NCBI RefSeq assembly: GCF_018613935.1
Contig: NZ_JAGGPF010000002.1
Span: 62,001 to 126,000 of the forward strand
DNA from: Agromyces sp. ISL-38
GTDB lineage: Bacteria > Actinomycetota > Actinomycetes > Actinomycetales > Microbacteriaceae
Length of the DNA: 64,000 nucleotides
Reading direction: 5' to 3'
Position 1 is the stretch's first letter. Each line of letters opens with the position of its first letter. A program made the translations under genes and the position numbers. The notes beneath the pieces are model-generated. The model did not search any database, was not told the origin of the DNA, and was given only the letters and a program-made list of their open reading frames with translations. Positions 8,099 through 16,638 of the stretch are shown piece by piece.

Positions 8099-8132
8099 GA
8101 ATTGCGCGCCGGAGACCTCCGGCGCGCAATTC
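8099..8132 (-). terminator. Perfect 16-bp stem hairpin after nlpC
   Basis: Bases 8099-8114 are exactly complementary to 8117-8132, with only AC between them. The core is AATTGCGCGCCGGAG. It begins 28 bases past the NlpC/P60 stop and is its likely terminator, although no strong T tail follows. Confidence 0.55.
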
Positions 8133-8159
8133 CCGCTTCCTGTCACGCGATGTTCACAC

Positions 8160-9014
8160 TCAGATGCCGATGCGCACGATGTAGTAGTCGCTCGTCCAGA
8201 TGGGCTGGACCCGAACGGATGCCCCTTCGTAGGGCGCGTGCAGGATCATGCCGTTGCCCGCGTAGAACCCGTCGTGGCCGGGCATGATCACGAGGTCGCC
8301 CGGCTGCGCGTCGGCTTCGGAGATGCGCGTGCCCATGGCGCCCTGCCCGGTGGAGGAGTGCGGCATGCTGACGCCGAACTGCGCGTAGACGTACATGACG
8401 AGGCCCGAGCAGTCGAAGCCCGCAGGGGTGGCGCCGCCGTAGACGTACGGGACGCCGATGTACTGGGTCGCGACGTTGTAGACGCTGGCGAGGTCGAAGT
8501 TCGGGTACGGCGGGCTGGCGAGGAAGTCGCCGACCGAGGGGCCGCTGTAGGAGGCGGCATACGAGGTCATCGCCGTCTCGGCTGCGACGCGCGCCGCTTC
8601 GGCGGCAGCCGCGGCTTCTGCTGCGGCCTTGATCTCGGCCCCGCTGACGGCGGCGTAGCCGTCTTTCGTGACCGGTGCGGCGATGACATCGTCGGCGACG
8701 TCGACGGACTGGGCCTGGGCCTTCGTGAGCTTGGTCGCGTCGGTGGCGGCGAACTGCGGCCCTTCCGAACCTGGCGCGAACGCGTAGGCCGGAATCGCGA
8801 GCGTGCCCACGATGCCGGCGGCGACCGTCATGACGACGACGTTCGCGAGACCGCCGCGGCGGAGCCTGCGCGTGGTCGACGGAAGCGGCTTGGTTGCGAC
8901 CTTGTGTGCGAGGTCTGGACTGGGGGAAGCGGATGCCTTCGCGGCGACGATCGCCTTCGTTGCGGCCCCGCGAGCGGGGTTCCTGGTGAGACGACGCCGG
9001 GAGAATCGAGCCAA
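8160..9014 (-). CDS. Membrane-anchored NlpC/P60 peptidoglycan endopeptidase
   Basis: 284 aa from a TTG at 9014 placed 7 bases after GGAGG; an ATG at 9080 lacks a ribosome site. A basic tail (RRLRRGG) leads to an anchor or signal segment at about 55-78, then a stalk with a long Ala-rich helix (about 125-150), then the NlpC/P60 domain. The catalytic triad is visible as C202 (FDCSGLVMYVY), H247 (GHDGFYAG) and H259 (ILHAPY). These enzymes cut the D-Glu to diamino-acid bond in stem peptides. The anchor-stalk half is closely related to the CHAP protein at 6297-7160. The mRNA has a long structured leader (9015-9155). Confidence 0.9.
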   Translation of the reverse strand: MARFSRRRLTRNPARGAATKAIVAAKASASPSPDLAHKVATKPLPSTTRRLRRGGLANVVVMTVAAGIVGTLAIPAYAFAPGSEGPQFAATDATKLTKAQAQSVDVADDVIAAPVTKDGYAAVSGAEIKAAAEAAAAAEAARVAAETAMTSYAASYSGPSVGDFLASPPYPNFDLASVYNVATQYIGVPYVYGGATPAGFDCSGLVMYVYAQFGVSMPHSSTGQGAMGTRISEADAQPGDLVIMPGHDGFYAGNGMILHAPYEGASVRVQPIWTSDYYIVRIGI

Positions 9015-9189
9015 AACTTTACCTCCGTCGCCCCACGACACCGAGTGTCGCCCCACCGGATGCGCGCGATGGCGCTTCACGGGTTCCGGATCGAGCGGCG
9101 GGCAATGGGAGGCTCTCGATCCTGTTCCGCCGACGGGCTTCTCGTCAGCGGACTTGACCGAGGATACGCGAGGCTCACCCGAATGTCAC
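9015..9189 (-). promoter_or_regulatory. nlpC promoter and structured 5' leader
   Basis: The minus-strand promoter is GTGACA (9184-9189), 17 bases, TATCCT (9161-9166). The ~140-base leader then folds into a 10-bp stem (TCCGCTGACG with CGTCGGCGGA), an 8-bp stem (GGATCGAG with CTCGATCC), and GACAC/GTGTC flanked by two copies of GTGGGGCGAC. This could be regulatory. It does not match the ydaO c-di-AMP riboswitch core I know from cell-wall genes. Confidence 0.5.
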
Positions 9190-9192
9190 ATT

Positions 9193-9217
9193 CTGATCAC
9201 GGCGCGGCCGTGATCAG
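9193..9217 (-). terminator. Hairpin after the DtxR-family gene
   Basis: CTGATCACGGC (9193-9203) pairs with GCCGTGATCAG (9207-9217) around a 3-base loop. It begins 5 bases after the DtxR stop. The T run lies on the plus-strand side (CCTTTTA), so termination efficiency on the minus strand is uncertain. Confidence 0.5.
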
Positions 9218-9222
9218 GCCTT

Positions 9223-9915
9223 TTACTCGCTGACGAAGATGTGGCTCGCGACCTCGGTCGGCAGCTCGAGCGCGCCGTCGACGCCGTCGACCTGCACGAG
9301 CACGTACCCGCCGGCCTTGCTGAATGACGCCATGGCGCCCGGCATGATGCCGGCCTGCCTCATCTGGCCGAGCAGCTCGGGGTCGAACTGCACGGGCTCG
9401 CCGAGACGGCGCACGACGCCGCGCACGGGCTCGTCGCTCGCCGAGACGGCGTCGAGCACGCGGACCACGCCCGTCATGAACTTGTCTGCCGGGGGGAGAC
9501 CGAGCTCTTCGAGCCCGGGGATGGGGTTGCCGTAGGGCGACTCGCGCGGGCTTCCGAGGATCTCGATGAGGCGCCGCTCGACCTGCTCGCTCATCACATG
9601 CTCCCACCGGCATGCCTCGTCGTGCACGTACTCCCACTCGAGGCCGATCACGTCGGCGAGCAGCCGCTCGGCGAGGCGATGCTTGCGCATGACGTGCACG
9701 GCCTTGCTGCGACCCGCGGGGGTGAGTTCGAGGTGCCGGTCGCCGGAGACGATGACGAGTCCGTCGCGCTCCATGCGGGCGACCGTCTGCGAGACGGTGG
9801 GACCGGAGTGGCCGAGTCGCTCGGAGATGCGAGCCCGCAGCGGGACGATGTTCTCCTCTTCGAGATCGAGGATGGTGCGGAGGTACATCTCCGTCGTGTC
9901 GATGAGATCGGTCAC
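9223..9915 (-). CDS. DtxR/IdeR-type metal-dependent transcriptional regulator
   Basis: 230 aa from a GTG at 9915 with AGGAGG 9 bases upstream. The N-terminal winged helix-turn-helix reads DTTEMYLRTILDLEEENIVP and HSGPTVSQTVARMERDGLV. The dimerisation and metal-binding domain carries the family motif DEACRWEHVMSEQVERRLIE, whose Cys, Glu and His residues bind Fe2+ or Mn2+. The C-terminal third (about 150-230) is the SH3-like/FeoA domain. Family members repress iron-uptake genes when metal is bound. The iron-type ABC operon at 16639-20394 carries a matching box and is a likely target. Divergent from serC. Confidence 0.92.
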   Translation of the reverse strand: MTDLIDTTEMYLRTILDLEEENIVPLRARISERLGHSGPTVSQTVARMERDGLVIVSGDRHLELTPAGRSKAVHVMRKHRLAERLLADVIGLEWEYVHDEACRWEHVMSEQVERRLIEILGSPRESPYGNPIPGLEELGLPPADKFMTGVVRVLDAVSASDEPVRGVVRRLGEPVQFDPELLGQMRQAGIMPGAMASFSKAGGYVLVQVDGVDGALELPTEVASHIFVSE

Positions 9916-9974
9916 CCGTGATTCCTCCTGCCGCAGTCCGTCACCAAGCCTACCGGCCTCCACCCCCTCGCTAG

Positions 9975-11099
<1,125 letters not shown>

Positions 11100-11101
11100 G
11101 C

Positions 11102-11359
11102 ATGCGGCTCTGGCTGGGCGAGAGCGAGCGGCGGCCCGATCCGGCGCCGGCGCGAACCGACGCCCGCACCGCGCTCGCCGTCGGCACCGCCGTATGGCTC
11201 GTGGCGCTGATCGTCTCGGTCGTACTGCAGGCGCAGCTCGATGCCGCCGGACTCGGCTGGTTCACGGCGGCATCGATCGCGGGTGTCGTTGCCGGGCTCC
11301 TCGGACTCACCGTCGTGTTCCTCGTGCGCCGGCGCGTGCGCCGCTCGGCCGGCGACTGA
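11102..11359 (+). CDS. DUF2530 family small membrane protein
   Basis: 85 aa with two hydrophobic helices (about residues 24-44 and 52-73), a short basic C-terminus (RRRVRRSAGD) and a charged N-terminus. Length and pattern match DUF2530, a family restricted to actinobacteria and of unknown function. It starts 3 bases after serC. The conserved neighbourhood with serC supports it being a real gene, but gives no role. Confidence 0.8.
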   Translation: MRLWLGESERRPDPAPARTDARTALAVGTAVWLVALIVSVVLQAQLDAAGLGWFTAASIAGVVAGLLGLTVVFLVRRRVRRSAGD

Positions 11360-11363
11360 ACGA

Positions 11364-11386
11364 GCCCGCCCCCAGGGGGAACGGGC
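11364..11386. terminator. Bidirectional terminator between convergent genes
   Basis: GCCCGCCCCC (11364-11373) pairs with GGGGG (11375-11379) and CGGGC (11382-11386) with a two-base bulge. It sits between the end of the serC operon and the end of the DUF3027 gene. Confidence 0.5.
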
Positions 11387-11423
11387 CCGTCATCATCGTC
11401 GGGGTCCACGAACCCGATCGGAT

Positions 11424-12194
11424 CTAGGCGTCCCCGGAATCGTCTGTGTCGTCTCCGTCGCGAGATTCTACGGAGTCGTGTGCGTCGTCGGAGTCGTCTG
11501 CGCTGTCAGAGTCTTCGGATGCGTCCGAATCGTCGTGCTGCTCGTCGCGGGCGTCGGCCGATTCGTCGAGTGCATCGATGTCGATCCCGTCGAACTGGTC
11601 GTCGGCATCGCCGTCGTCGGGATCGTCGTCATCGGTGTCGAGCTCGTCGAGTTCCTCGTCGTCGTCGACTTCGTCTTCCTCGTCTTCGTCGTCGCCCTCG
11701 GCCAGCTCGGCTTCACTCACGGCAGCGGCGATGGCCTCTTGGGCGGCCTGGTAGTCGGCGAGCCGCTCCGACCAGGGCACCCAATCGGGCGCCACCAGAG
11801 CGGACTCGCCCGGCATGAGCTCGGTCTCGACCACGGTGGCCTCGTCGTCGTGACCGACGCGGGCGATCGTGACGCTCCAGTGCCAGCCGGGGTAGCCGGC
11901 GAGGTCCGCGGCGAAGTGCAGCGTGAGCACATGCTCGCCCTCGACGAGGTGGCCCACCACGGAACCCACGGTCTGCGCAGGCGTCACGTCGAGCAGCGCT
12001 TGACGGGCGAGGTCGACGGATGCCAGGAGCGCTTCGTCGGCAACGACCGGTGTCGGCTCGGCCTCGGCGATCTGCGAATCGACGTCGGGCGCGGCCTCGG
12101 TGGCCTCGGCCTCGGCAGCGCCGGGCTCGGTGGCGTCGGTTTCCGCCGGGGCGGGGACTGTATCGGAGTCGGGTTGCTCAGGCATCCAGCTCAT
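11424..12194 (-). CDS. DUF3027 domain protein with long acidic tail
   Basis: 256 aa. The central part (about 55-150) fits the actinobacterial DUF3027 family, including GEHVLTLHFAADLAGYPGWH and PGESALVAPDWVPWSERLAD. From about residue 160 to the end the protein is almost only Asp, Glu and Ser and must be disordered and strongly negative. Function is unknown; a nucleic-acid mimic or metal-buffering tail is only a guess. The start overlaps the end of the cold-shock gene by 17 bases (a second ATG at 12185 is also possible), so the two are translationally coupled. That pairing is common in this family of genomes. Confidence 0.82.
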   Translation of the reverse strand: MSWMPEQPDSDTVPAPAETDATEPGAAEAEATEAAPDVDSQIAEAEPTPVVADEALLASVDLARQALLDVTPAQTVGSVVGHLVEGEHVLTLHFAADLAGYPGWHWSVTIARVGHDDEATVVETELMPGESALVAPDWVPWSERLADYQAAQEAIAAAVSEAELAEGDDEDEEDEVDDDEELDELDTDDDDPDDGDADDQFDGIDIDALDESADARDEQHDDSDASEDSDSADDSDDAHDSVESRDGDDTDDSGDA

Positions 12195-12558
12195 CAGCCA
12201 CCTTGCGCAGCACGGCGACGATCGTGCGGGCCTTCGCCCGGTCGGGGTAGCGGCCGCGGCGCAGATCTGCGCCGATGCCGTCGAGGGACTTCACGAGGTC
12301 CTCGATGATGACCGCCATGTCGTCGGCCGACCTGCGATTGATCTTCGCGAGGCTGACCGGGGCGTCGAGCACGCGCACCGAGAGCGCCTGCGCGCCGCGC
12401 TTGCCTTCGGCCACGCCGAACTCGAGCCGGGTGCCCGCCCGCACGGTCGCACCGGCGGGGAGGGCGGATGCATGGAGGTAGACCTCCTGGCCGTCATCGG
12501 AGCTGATGAAGCCGAACCCCTTCTCCTCGTCGTAGAACTTGACCTTGCCGGTGGGCAT
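12178..12558 (-). CDS. Cold-shock domain protein with C-terminal extension
   Basis: 126 aa from the ATG at 12558. The N-terminal ~65 residues are a cold-shock domain with RNP1 (KGFGFISS) and RNP2 (VYLHASAL), which binds single-stranded nucleic acid. The extra C-terminal ~55 residues (ADDMAVIIEDLVKSLDGIGA and following) are helical and characteristic of the longer actinobacterial Csp group. An ATG 18 bases upstream (12576) is possible, but GAGG is placed better for 12558. It is cotranscribed with and overlaps the DUF3027 gene downstream. Confidence 0.85.
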   Translation of the reverse strand: MPTGKVKFYDEEKGFGFISSDDGQEVYLHASALPAGATVRAGTRLEFGVAEGKRGAQALSVRVLDAPVSLAKINRRSADDMAVIIEDLVKSLDGIGADLRRGRYPDRAKARTIVAVLRKVADELDA

Positions 12559-12668
12559 TATGGAAACCTCGCTCATGTCTGCAGGCGCGCCGAATCGCGG
12601 CGCCGTACTCGGCCCAGTCTAGGGTCCCGGGGCCGCGCGAGCTGCCCCTGTGGGCCTATTCTGGACGT

Positions 12669-12944
12669 GTGAGCGATTCCGGCAACATCACCGACAATCG
12701 CGCCGAACGAGTTCTCGCGTACATGTTCGCCGCCGTCGTCGGTCTCTCGATACTCGCCTTCTTCGCCGTCATGATCGGCACGATGGCGGGAGCCGCAGCC
12801 GACGACGGATTCAGTCGGGGCGTGTGGCCGCTCGTGCTCATGCTGCCGTGGTTCGGGTTGCCGATCGCGTTCCTCCTGCTCATCACGCTCCTCATCGTCA
12901 ACGGCATCCGCCGGGCCCGCACCTCGCGCGCCGGATCGAGCTGA
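12669..12944 (+). CDS. Small two-helix membrane protein of unknown function
   Basis: 91 aa, GTG start. Two strongly hydrophobic segments are visible (about 17-42 and 54-78), separated by a short exported loop with acidic residues (AADDGFSRG), and a basic C-terminal tail (RRARTSRA). No family is recognised. TATTCT lies 6 bases before the GTG, suggesting a leaderless mRNA. It is followed 10 bases later by the helicase-associated protein gene and may share its transcript. Confidence 0.7.
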   Translation: MSDSGNITDNRAERVLAYMFAAVVGLSILAFFAVMIGTMAGAAADDGFSRGVWPLVLMLPWFGLPIAFLLLITLLIVNGIRRARTSRAGSS

Positions 12945-12954
12945 CCCGGAGACG

Positions 12955-14820
12955 ATGCTCGAGCTCGCCGCACGACTTCGGGGGCTGCCGCGAGAGCAAC
13001 TCGCCGCAGCGCTTCAGACGCGCGATTTCGACCCGGTCGGCATCCGCGACCTCTTCGACCTCGCCGAGGCGCTGCTCTCATCGGATTCCGTCGACCAGGC
13101 CATCAGTCGCCTCGACCGTCCCCGGCTCGCGGTGCTCGCCGCTGCCGCGGGCATCGTCGGCGCCGATGCCGGCACCACGGTCGACGAGGTGCGAACCGAG
13201 CTCGTGCGCCTCGGGGCATCCGGTGAGCTCTCGGATGCCGCGGGCGACCTGCTCGATGCGCTCTCGAACAACCTGCTCGTCGTCGAGGCGGGCGATCGCG
13301 TGCACGTGCCGTCGGCCGTCGCCTCCCGGCTCACGTCGAGGTCGGGCCATGAGATACCCTCGGCCGCCGAGCTGGCCGCCCCCGCTCCCCCGGTGCTCGT
13401 GGCGTTCGACGAGATCGACCGCAGCATCCTCGAACGCCGGGCAGCCGAGACCGCCTACGCCACGGTCGCCGCCACCGCCGAACTCATCGCCGAGCTCGGC
13501 ACTCAGCCCGCGCGTGAGCTCGCGAAGGGCGGACTCGCGCTGCCCGACTCGAAGCGCCTCGCCGAGGCGAGCGGCACCGAGCTCGACGCGTTGCCGAGGT
13601 TGTTCCACCGCGCCGACGAGGCCGGTCTCGTGGTGCGCGACGGCGCCTTCTGGCTGGAGTCCGACCTCGGAGCCGCCTGGGCGCTCGAGACGGCCGCCGG
13701 CCGCTGGCGCAGGCTCGCCGAGTGCTGGCGCGACCGCATTCCACCGGCGTTGCGCGATCTCGTCGCCCGACGCAGCGAGACCCTCTCCGCATCGACGTTC
13801 CGCGACGACGTGCGCTGGTTCTACCCGGCAGGCGGGCGATGGCTCTCCGATGGAGTCGAACGGCTCGTCGACGATGCCGAAGCCCTCGGCCTCGCGGTCG
13901 CCGGCGAACCCGTCGAAGCCGGCCGGCTCGTGCTCGCCGGCGAACTCGACCGCGCCGCTGCGCAATTGGCCGCGCACTTCCCGAAGCAGGTCGACCGGGT
14001 CTACGTGCAGCACGACCTGTCGATCGTCTCGCCCGGTCCGCTCGAGCCGGCACTCGACGCGAGGCTGCGCACCTTCGCCGACGTCGAGGGACGCGACCTC
14101 GCCTCGACGTATCGCGTCAGCGCGGCATCCGTGAATCGAGGCCTCGCCGCCGGCGAGTCGGCCGAATCGATCCTCTCGTTCCTCGGTGCGCTCTCGCTCA
14201 CGGGCATCCCGCAACCCCTCGAGTACCTCGTCGCCGAGGCGGCGGCGAGATTCGGCTCCGTTCGGGTCGCCGCAGCCGATGAGTCGGAGGGCCCGGCCCG
14301 CGCATCGATCCGCTCCGACGACGAACAGATCATCCGCACGCTCTCGGTCGACCAGTCGCTCGCGTCGATCGGCCTGCGACAGGCCGGCCCGAACCGCCTG
14401 CTCTCGCGATTCACGCCCGACGTCGTGTTCTGGGCCCTCTCCGACGCGCGCTATCCCGTCGCCGCCGAAGATGCGGACGGTCGCATCGTGCGCCTGCGCC
14501 GGCACCGGCTCGCGCACGCGCCGGCCCCTGCGCCGAAGACCGACCCGATCGCGGCGCTCCTCGATCGCGTGCTCGAGCAGGGCGACGAGGGTGCCACCGA
14601 GCTCGCGTGGCTCGCCCGGCAGCTCGAGGCCGCCGCACGCGCGAAGGAGACGCTCACCGTCACCGTGCGCATGCCGGGCGGACAGACGGCCGACTACCTG
14701 CTCGCTCCCGCGAGCGTCGCGAACGGAAGATTGCGCGCGCGCGACCGCAAGGCCGACATCGAGCGCACACTGCCGCTCTCGGCGATCGCCGCCGTCACCC
14801 CCGGCCCCGTCGACGCCTGA
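12955..14820 (+). CDS. Helicase-associated domain protein (Helicase_C_3, XPB partner)
   Basis: 621 aa. The sequence from about residue 340 (VDRVYVQHDLSIVSPGPLEP) through 460 fits the XPB/Ssl2-type Helicase_C_3 domain. The N-terminal ~300 residues are helical repeats rich in Leu and Ala without named motifs (LARLRGLPREQLAAALQT style). No Walker motifs are present, so it is not itself an ATPase. In actinobacteria this family is encoded next to the XPB-like helicase, as here with a 65-base gap, and probably works with it in DNA repair or strand opening. The precise role is unproven. Confidence 0.85.
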   Translation: MLELAARLRGLPREQLAAALQTRDFDPVGIRDLFDLAEALLSSDSVDQAISRLDRPRLAVLAAAAGIVGADAGTTVDEVRTELVRLGASGELSDAAGDLLDALSNNLLVVEAGDRVHVPSAVASRLTSRSGHEIPSAAELAAPAPPVLVAFDEIDRSILERRAAETAYATVAATAELIAELGTQPARELAKGGLALPDSKRLAEASGTELDALPRLFHRADEAGLVVRDGAFWLESDLGAAWALETAAGRWRRLAECWRDRIPPALRDLVARRSETLSASTFRDDVRWFYPAGGRWLSDGVERLVDDAEALGLAVAGEPVEAGRLVLAGELDRAAAQLAAHFPKQVDRVYVQHDLSIVSPGPLEPALDARLRTFADVEGRDLASTYRVSAASVNRGLAAGESAESILSFLGALSLTGIPQPLEYLVAEAAARFGSVRVAAADESEGPARASIRSDDEQIIRTLSVDQSLASIGLRQAGPNRLLSRFTPDVVFWALSDARYPVAAEDADGRIVRLRRHRLAHAPAPAPKTDPIAALLDRVLEQGDEGATELAWLARQLEAAARAKETLTVTVRMPGGQTADYLLAPASVANGRLRARDRKADIERTLPLSAIAAVTPGPVDA

Positions 14821-14885
14821 GCACCACCCCGTCTTCGGGGCCACCCGGCCGACGGTCCAACCAGACGGGCGTAGACTCGATCGTT

Positions 14886-16529
14886 ATGTCAGACGGCCCC
14901 CTCATCGTGCAGAGCGACCGCACCGTGCTCCTCGAGGTTGCGCATCCGCTCGCTGAAGATGCCCGGCACGATCTCGCGGTCTTCGCAGAGCTCGAGCGCG
15001 CACCCGAACACGTGCACACCTACCGCATCACGAGGCTCGGCCTCTGGAACGCCCGTGCCGCCGGCCACGACGCCGACGACATGCTCGGCACCCTCGAGCG
15101 CTATGCGAAGTTCCCCGTGCCGCAGACCGTCGCCGTCGACATGCGCGAGACGGTCGGCCGATATGGCCGGCTCGTCGTCGACCGCACGGATGACGGAGCA
15201 TTGCGCCTGCGCAGCGACGACATGGCGGTGCTCACCGAGGTGGCGGGCGCGAAGCGCATCGCGCCGCTGCTCACCGATCGGATCGACGGCGAGAGCTTCC
15301 TCGTCGCGGCGTGGGCGCGCGGGCAGCTGAAGCAAGAGCTCGTGAAGCTCGGCTGGCCTGCCGAAGACCTCGCCGGGTATACGCCGGGCACGCCGCATCC
15401 GATCGAGCTCGACCAGTCGGAATGGCACTTGCGCGGCTACCAGCAGCAGGCGATCGACAACTTCTTCGGTGGCGGCTCGGGCGTCGTCGTGCTGCCGTGC
15501 GGCGCGGGCAAGACCCTCGTCGGCGCGGGCGCGATGGCGACCGCGAAGACCACGACGCTCATCCTCGTGACGAACACCGTCTCGGCGCGCCAGTGGCGCG
15601 ACGAGCTGTTGCGCCGCACCTCGCTCACCGCCGAGGAGATCGGCGAGTACTCGGGGCAGGTGAAGGAGGTCAAGCCAGTCACGATCGCGACGTACCAGAT
15701 CCTCACCGCGAAGCGGAAGGGCGAGTACGCCCACCTCGCACTGCTCGACGCGCTCGACTGGGGCCTCGTCGTGTACGACGAGGTGCACCTGCTGCCCGCA
15801 CCGGTGTTCAAGCTCACCGCCGAGCTGCAGGCCCGCCGCCGCCTCGGCCTCACCGCGACGCTCGTGCGCGAAGACGGCCGCGAGGGCGACGTCTTCTCAC
15901 TCATCGGCCCGAAGCGGTTCGACGCGCCGTGGAAGGAGATCGAGGCCCAGGGCTTCATCTCCCCCGCCGCGTGCTACGAGGTGCGCATCGACCTGCCGCA
16001 GTCGGAGCGGCTCGTGTACGCGGCATCCGCCGACGACGAGCGCTACCGGCTCGCCGCGACCGCCCCCGCGAAGCTCGGCGTCGTGAAGGAGCTCGTGGCC
16101 AAGCACGCAGGCGAGCGCATTCTCGTGATCGGGCAGTACCTCGACCAGATCGACGAGCTCGCCGACGCGCTGCGGGCGCCGAAGCTCACGGGCGCCACAC
16201 CCGTCGACGAGCGCGAGCGGCTCTTCCAGGAGTTCCGCGAGGGCACCACGACGGTGCTCGTCGTCTCGAAGGTCGCGAACTTCTCGGTCGACCTGCCCGA
16301 GGCGACCGTCGCGATCCAGGTCTCGGGGTCGTTCGGCTCGCGCCAGGAGGAGGCCCAGCGTCTCGGCCGGCTGCTGCGGCCCAAGGAGTCGGGTCTCTCC
16401 GCGAACTTCTACACGCTCGTCGCCCGCGACACCGTCGACCAGGACTTCGCGCAGAACCGCCAGCGGTTCCTCGCCGAGCAGGGGTACTCGTACACCATCC
16501 TCGACTCGCACTCGCTCGCCGCGGCCTGA
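14886..16529 (+). CDS. XPB-type superfamily 2 DNA repair helicase
   Basis: 547 aa from the ATG at 14886. The N-terminal region (1-175) is the XPB damage-recognition-like domain. The SF2 core follows with Walker A PCGAGKT (204-210), Walker B DEVH (298-301), motif III GLTATLVREDG and the C-terminal motif VI QRLGRLLRPK. Bacterial XPB proteins are 3'-to-5' DNA helicases; Mycobacterium has a related protein. TAGACT lies 8 bases before the ATG with no Shine-Dalgarno sequence, so it is probably leaderless with its own promoter. Its partner Helicase_C_3 protein is directly upstream. Confidence 0.95.
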   Translation: MSDGPLIVQSDRTVLLEVAHPLAEDARHDLAVFAELERAPEHVHTYRITRLGLWNARAAGHDADDMLGTLERYAKFPVPQTVAVDMRETVGRYGRLVVDRTDDGALRLRSDDMAVLTEVAGAKRIAPLLTDRIDGESFLVAAWARGQLKQELVKLGWPAEDLAGYTPGTPHPIELDQSEWHLRGYQQQAIDNFFGGGSGVVVLPCGAGKTLVGAGAMATAKTTTLILVTNTVSARQWRDELLRRTSLTAEEIGEYSGQVKEVKPVTIATYQILTAKRKGEYAHLALLDALDWGLVVYDEVHLLPAPVFKLTAELQARRRLGLTATLVREDGREGDVFSLIGPKRFDAPWKEIEAQGFISPAACYEVRIDLPQSERLVYAASADDERYRLAATAPAKLGVVKELVAKHAGERILVIGQYLDQIDELADALRAPKLTGATPVDERERLFQEFREGTTTVLVVSKVANFSVDLPEATVAIQVSGSFGSRQEEAQRLGRLLRPKESGLSANFYTLVARDTVDQDFAQNRQRFLAEQGYSYTILDSHSLAAA

Positions 16530-16555
16530 TGTGCAACGGTCTGTGACGCCGCACC

Positions 16556-16596
16556 TTGGCCGCAGACGGCAGCTAGCTTAGGCTTACCTAAGCCTT
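16556..16596 (+). promoter_or_regulatory. Iron-transport promoter with overlapping DtxR/IdeR-type box
   Basis: TTGGCC (16556-16561), 17 bases, TAGGCT (16579-16584). The imperfect palindrome TTAGGCTTACCTAAGCCTT (16578-16596) covers the -10. By hand it matches 12 of 19 positions of the DtxR consensus, with both conserved half-site cores. A metal-bound DtxR would block RNA polymerase here. Confidence 0.75.
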
Positions 16597-16638
16597 CGAT
16601 CGAGGGCGCCCTCCCCCGACTCACGGAGCAGCACCTTC

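Noticed and set aside
9015-9155. Possible ydaO c-di-AMP riboswitch before nlpC
   Set aside because: The diagnostic core segments (GGGTGAATC-type loop and CCCGAATCCGTCAGCTAACC-type end) are not present on the minus strand; only generic hairpins are seen.
11446-11720. CRISPR-like or microsatellite repeat array
   Set aside because: The GTC/GTCGTC periodicity is the coding of an Asp/Glu/Ser-rich tail, with no fixed repeat and spacer pattern.
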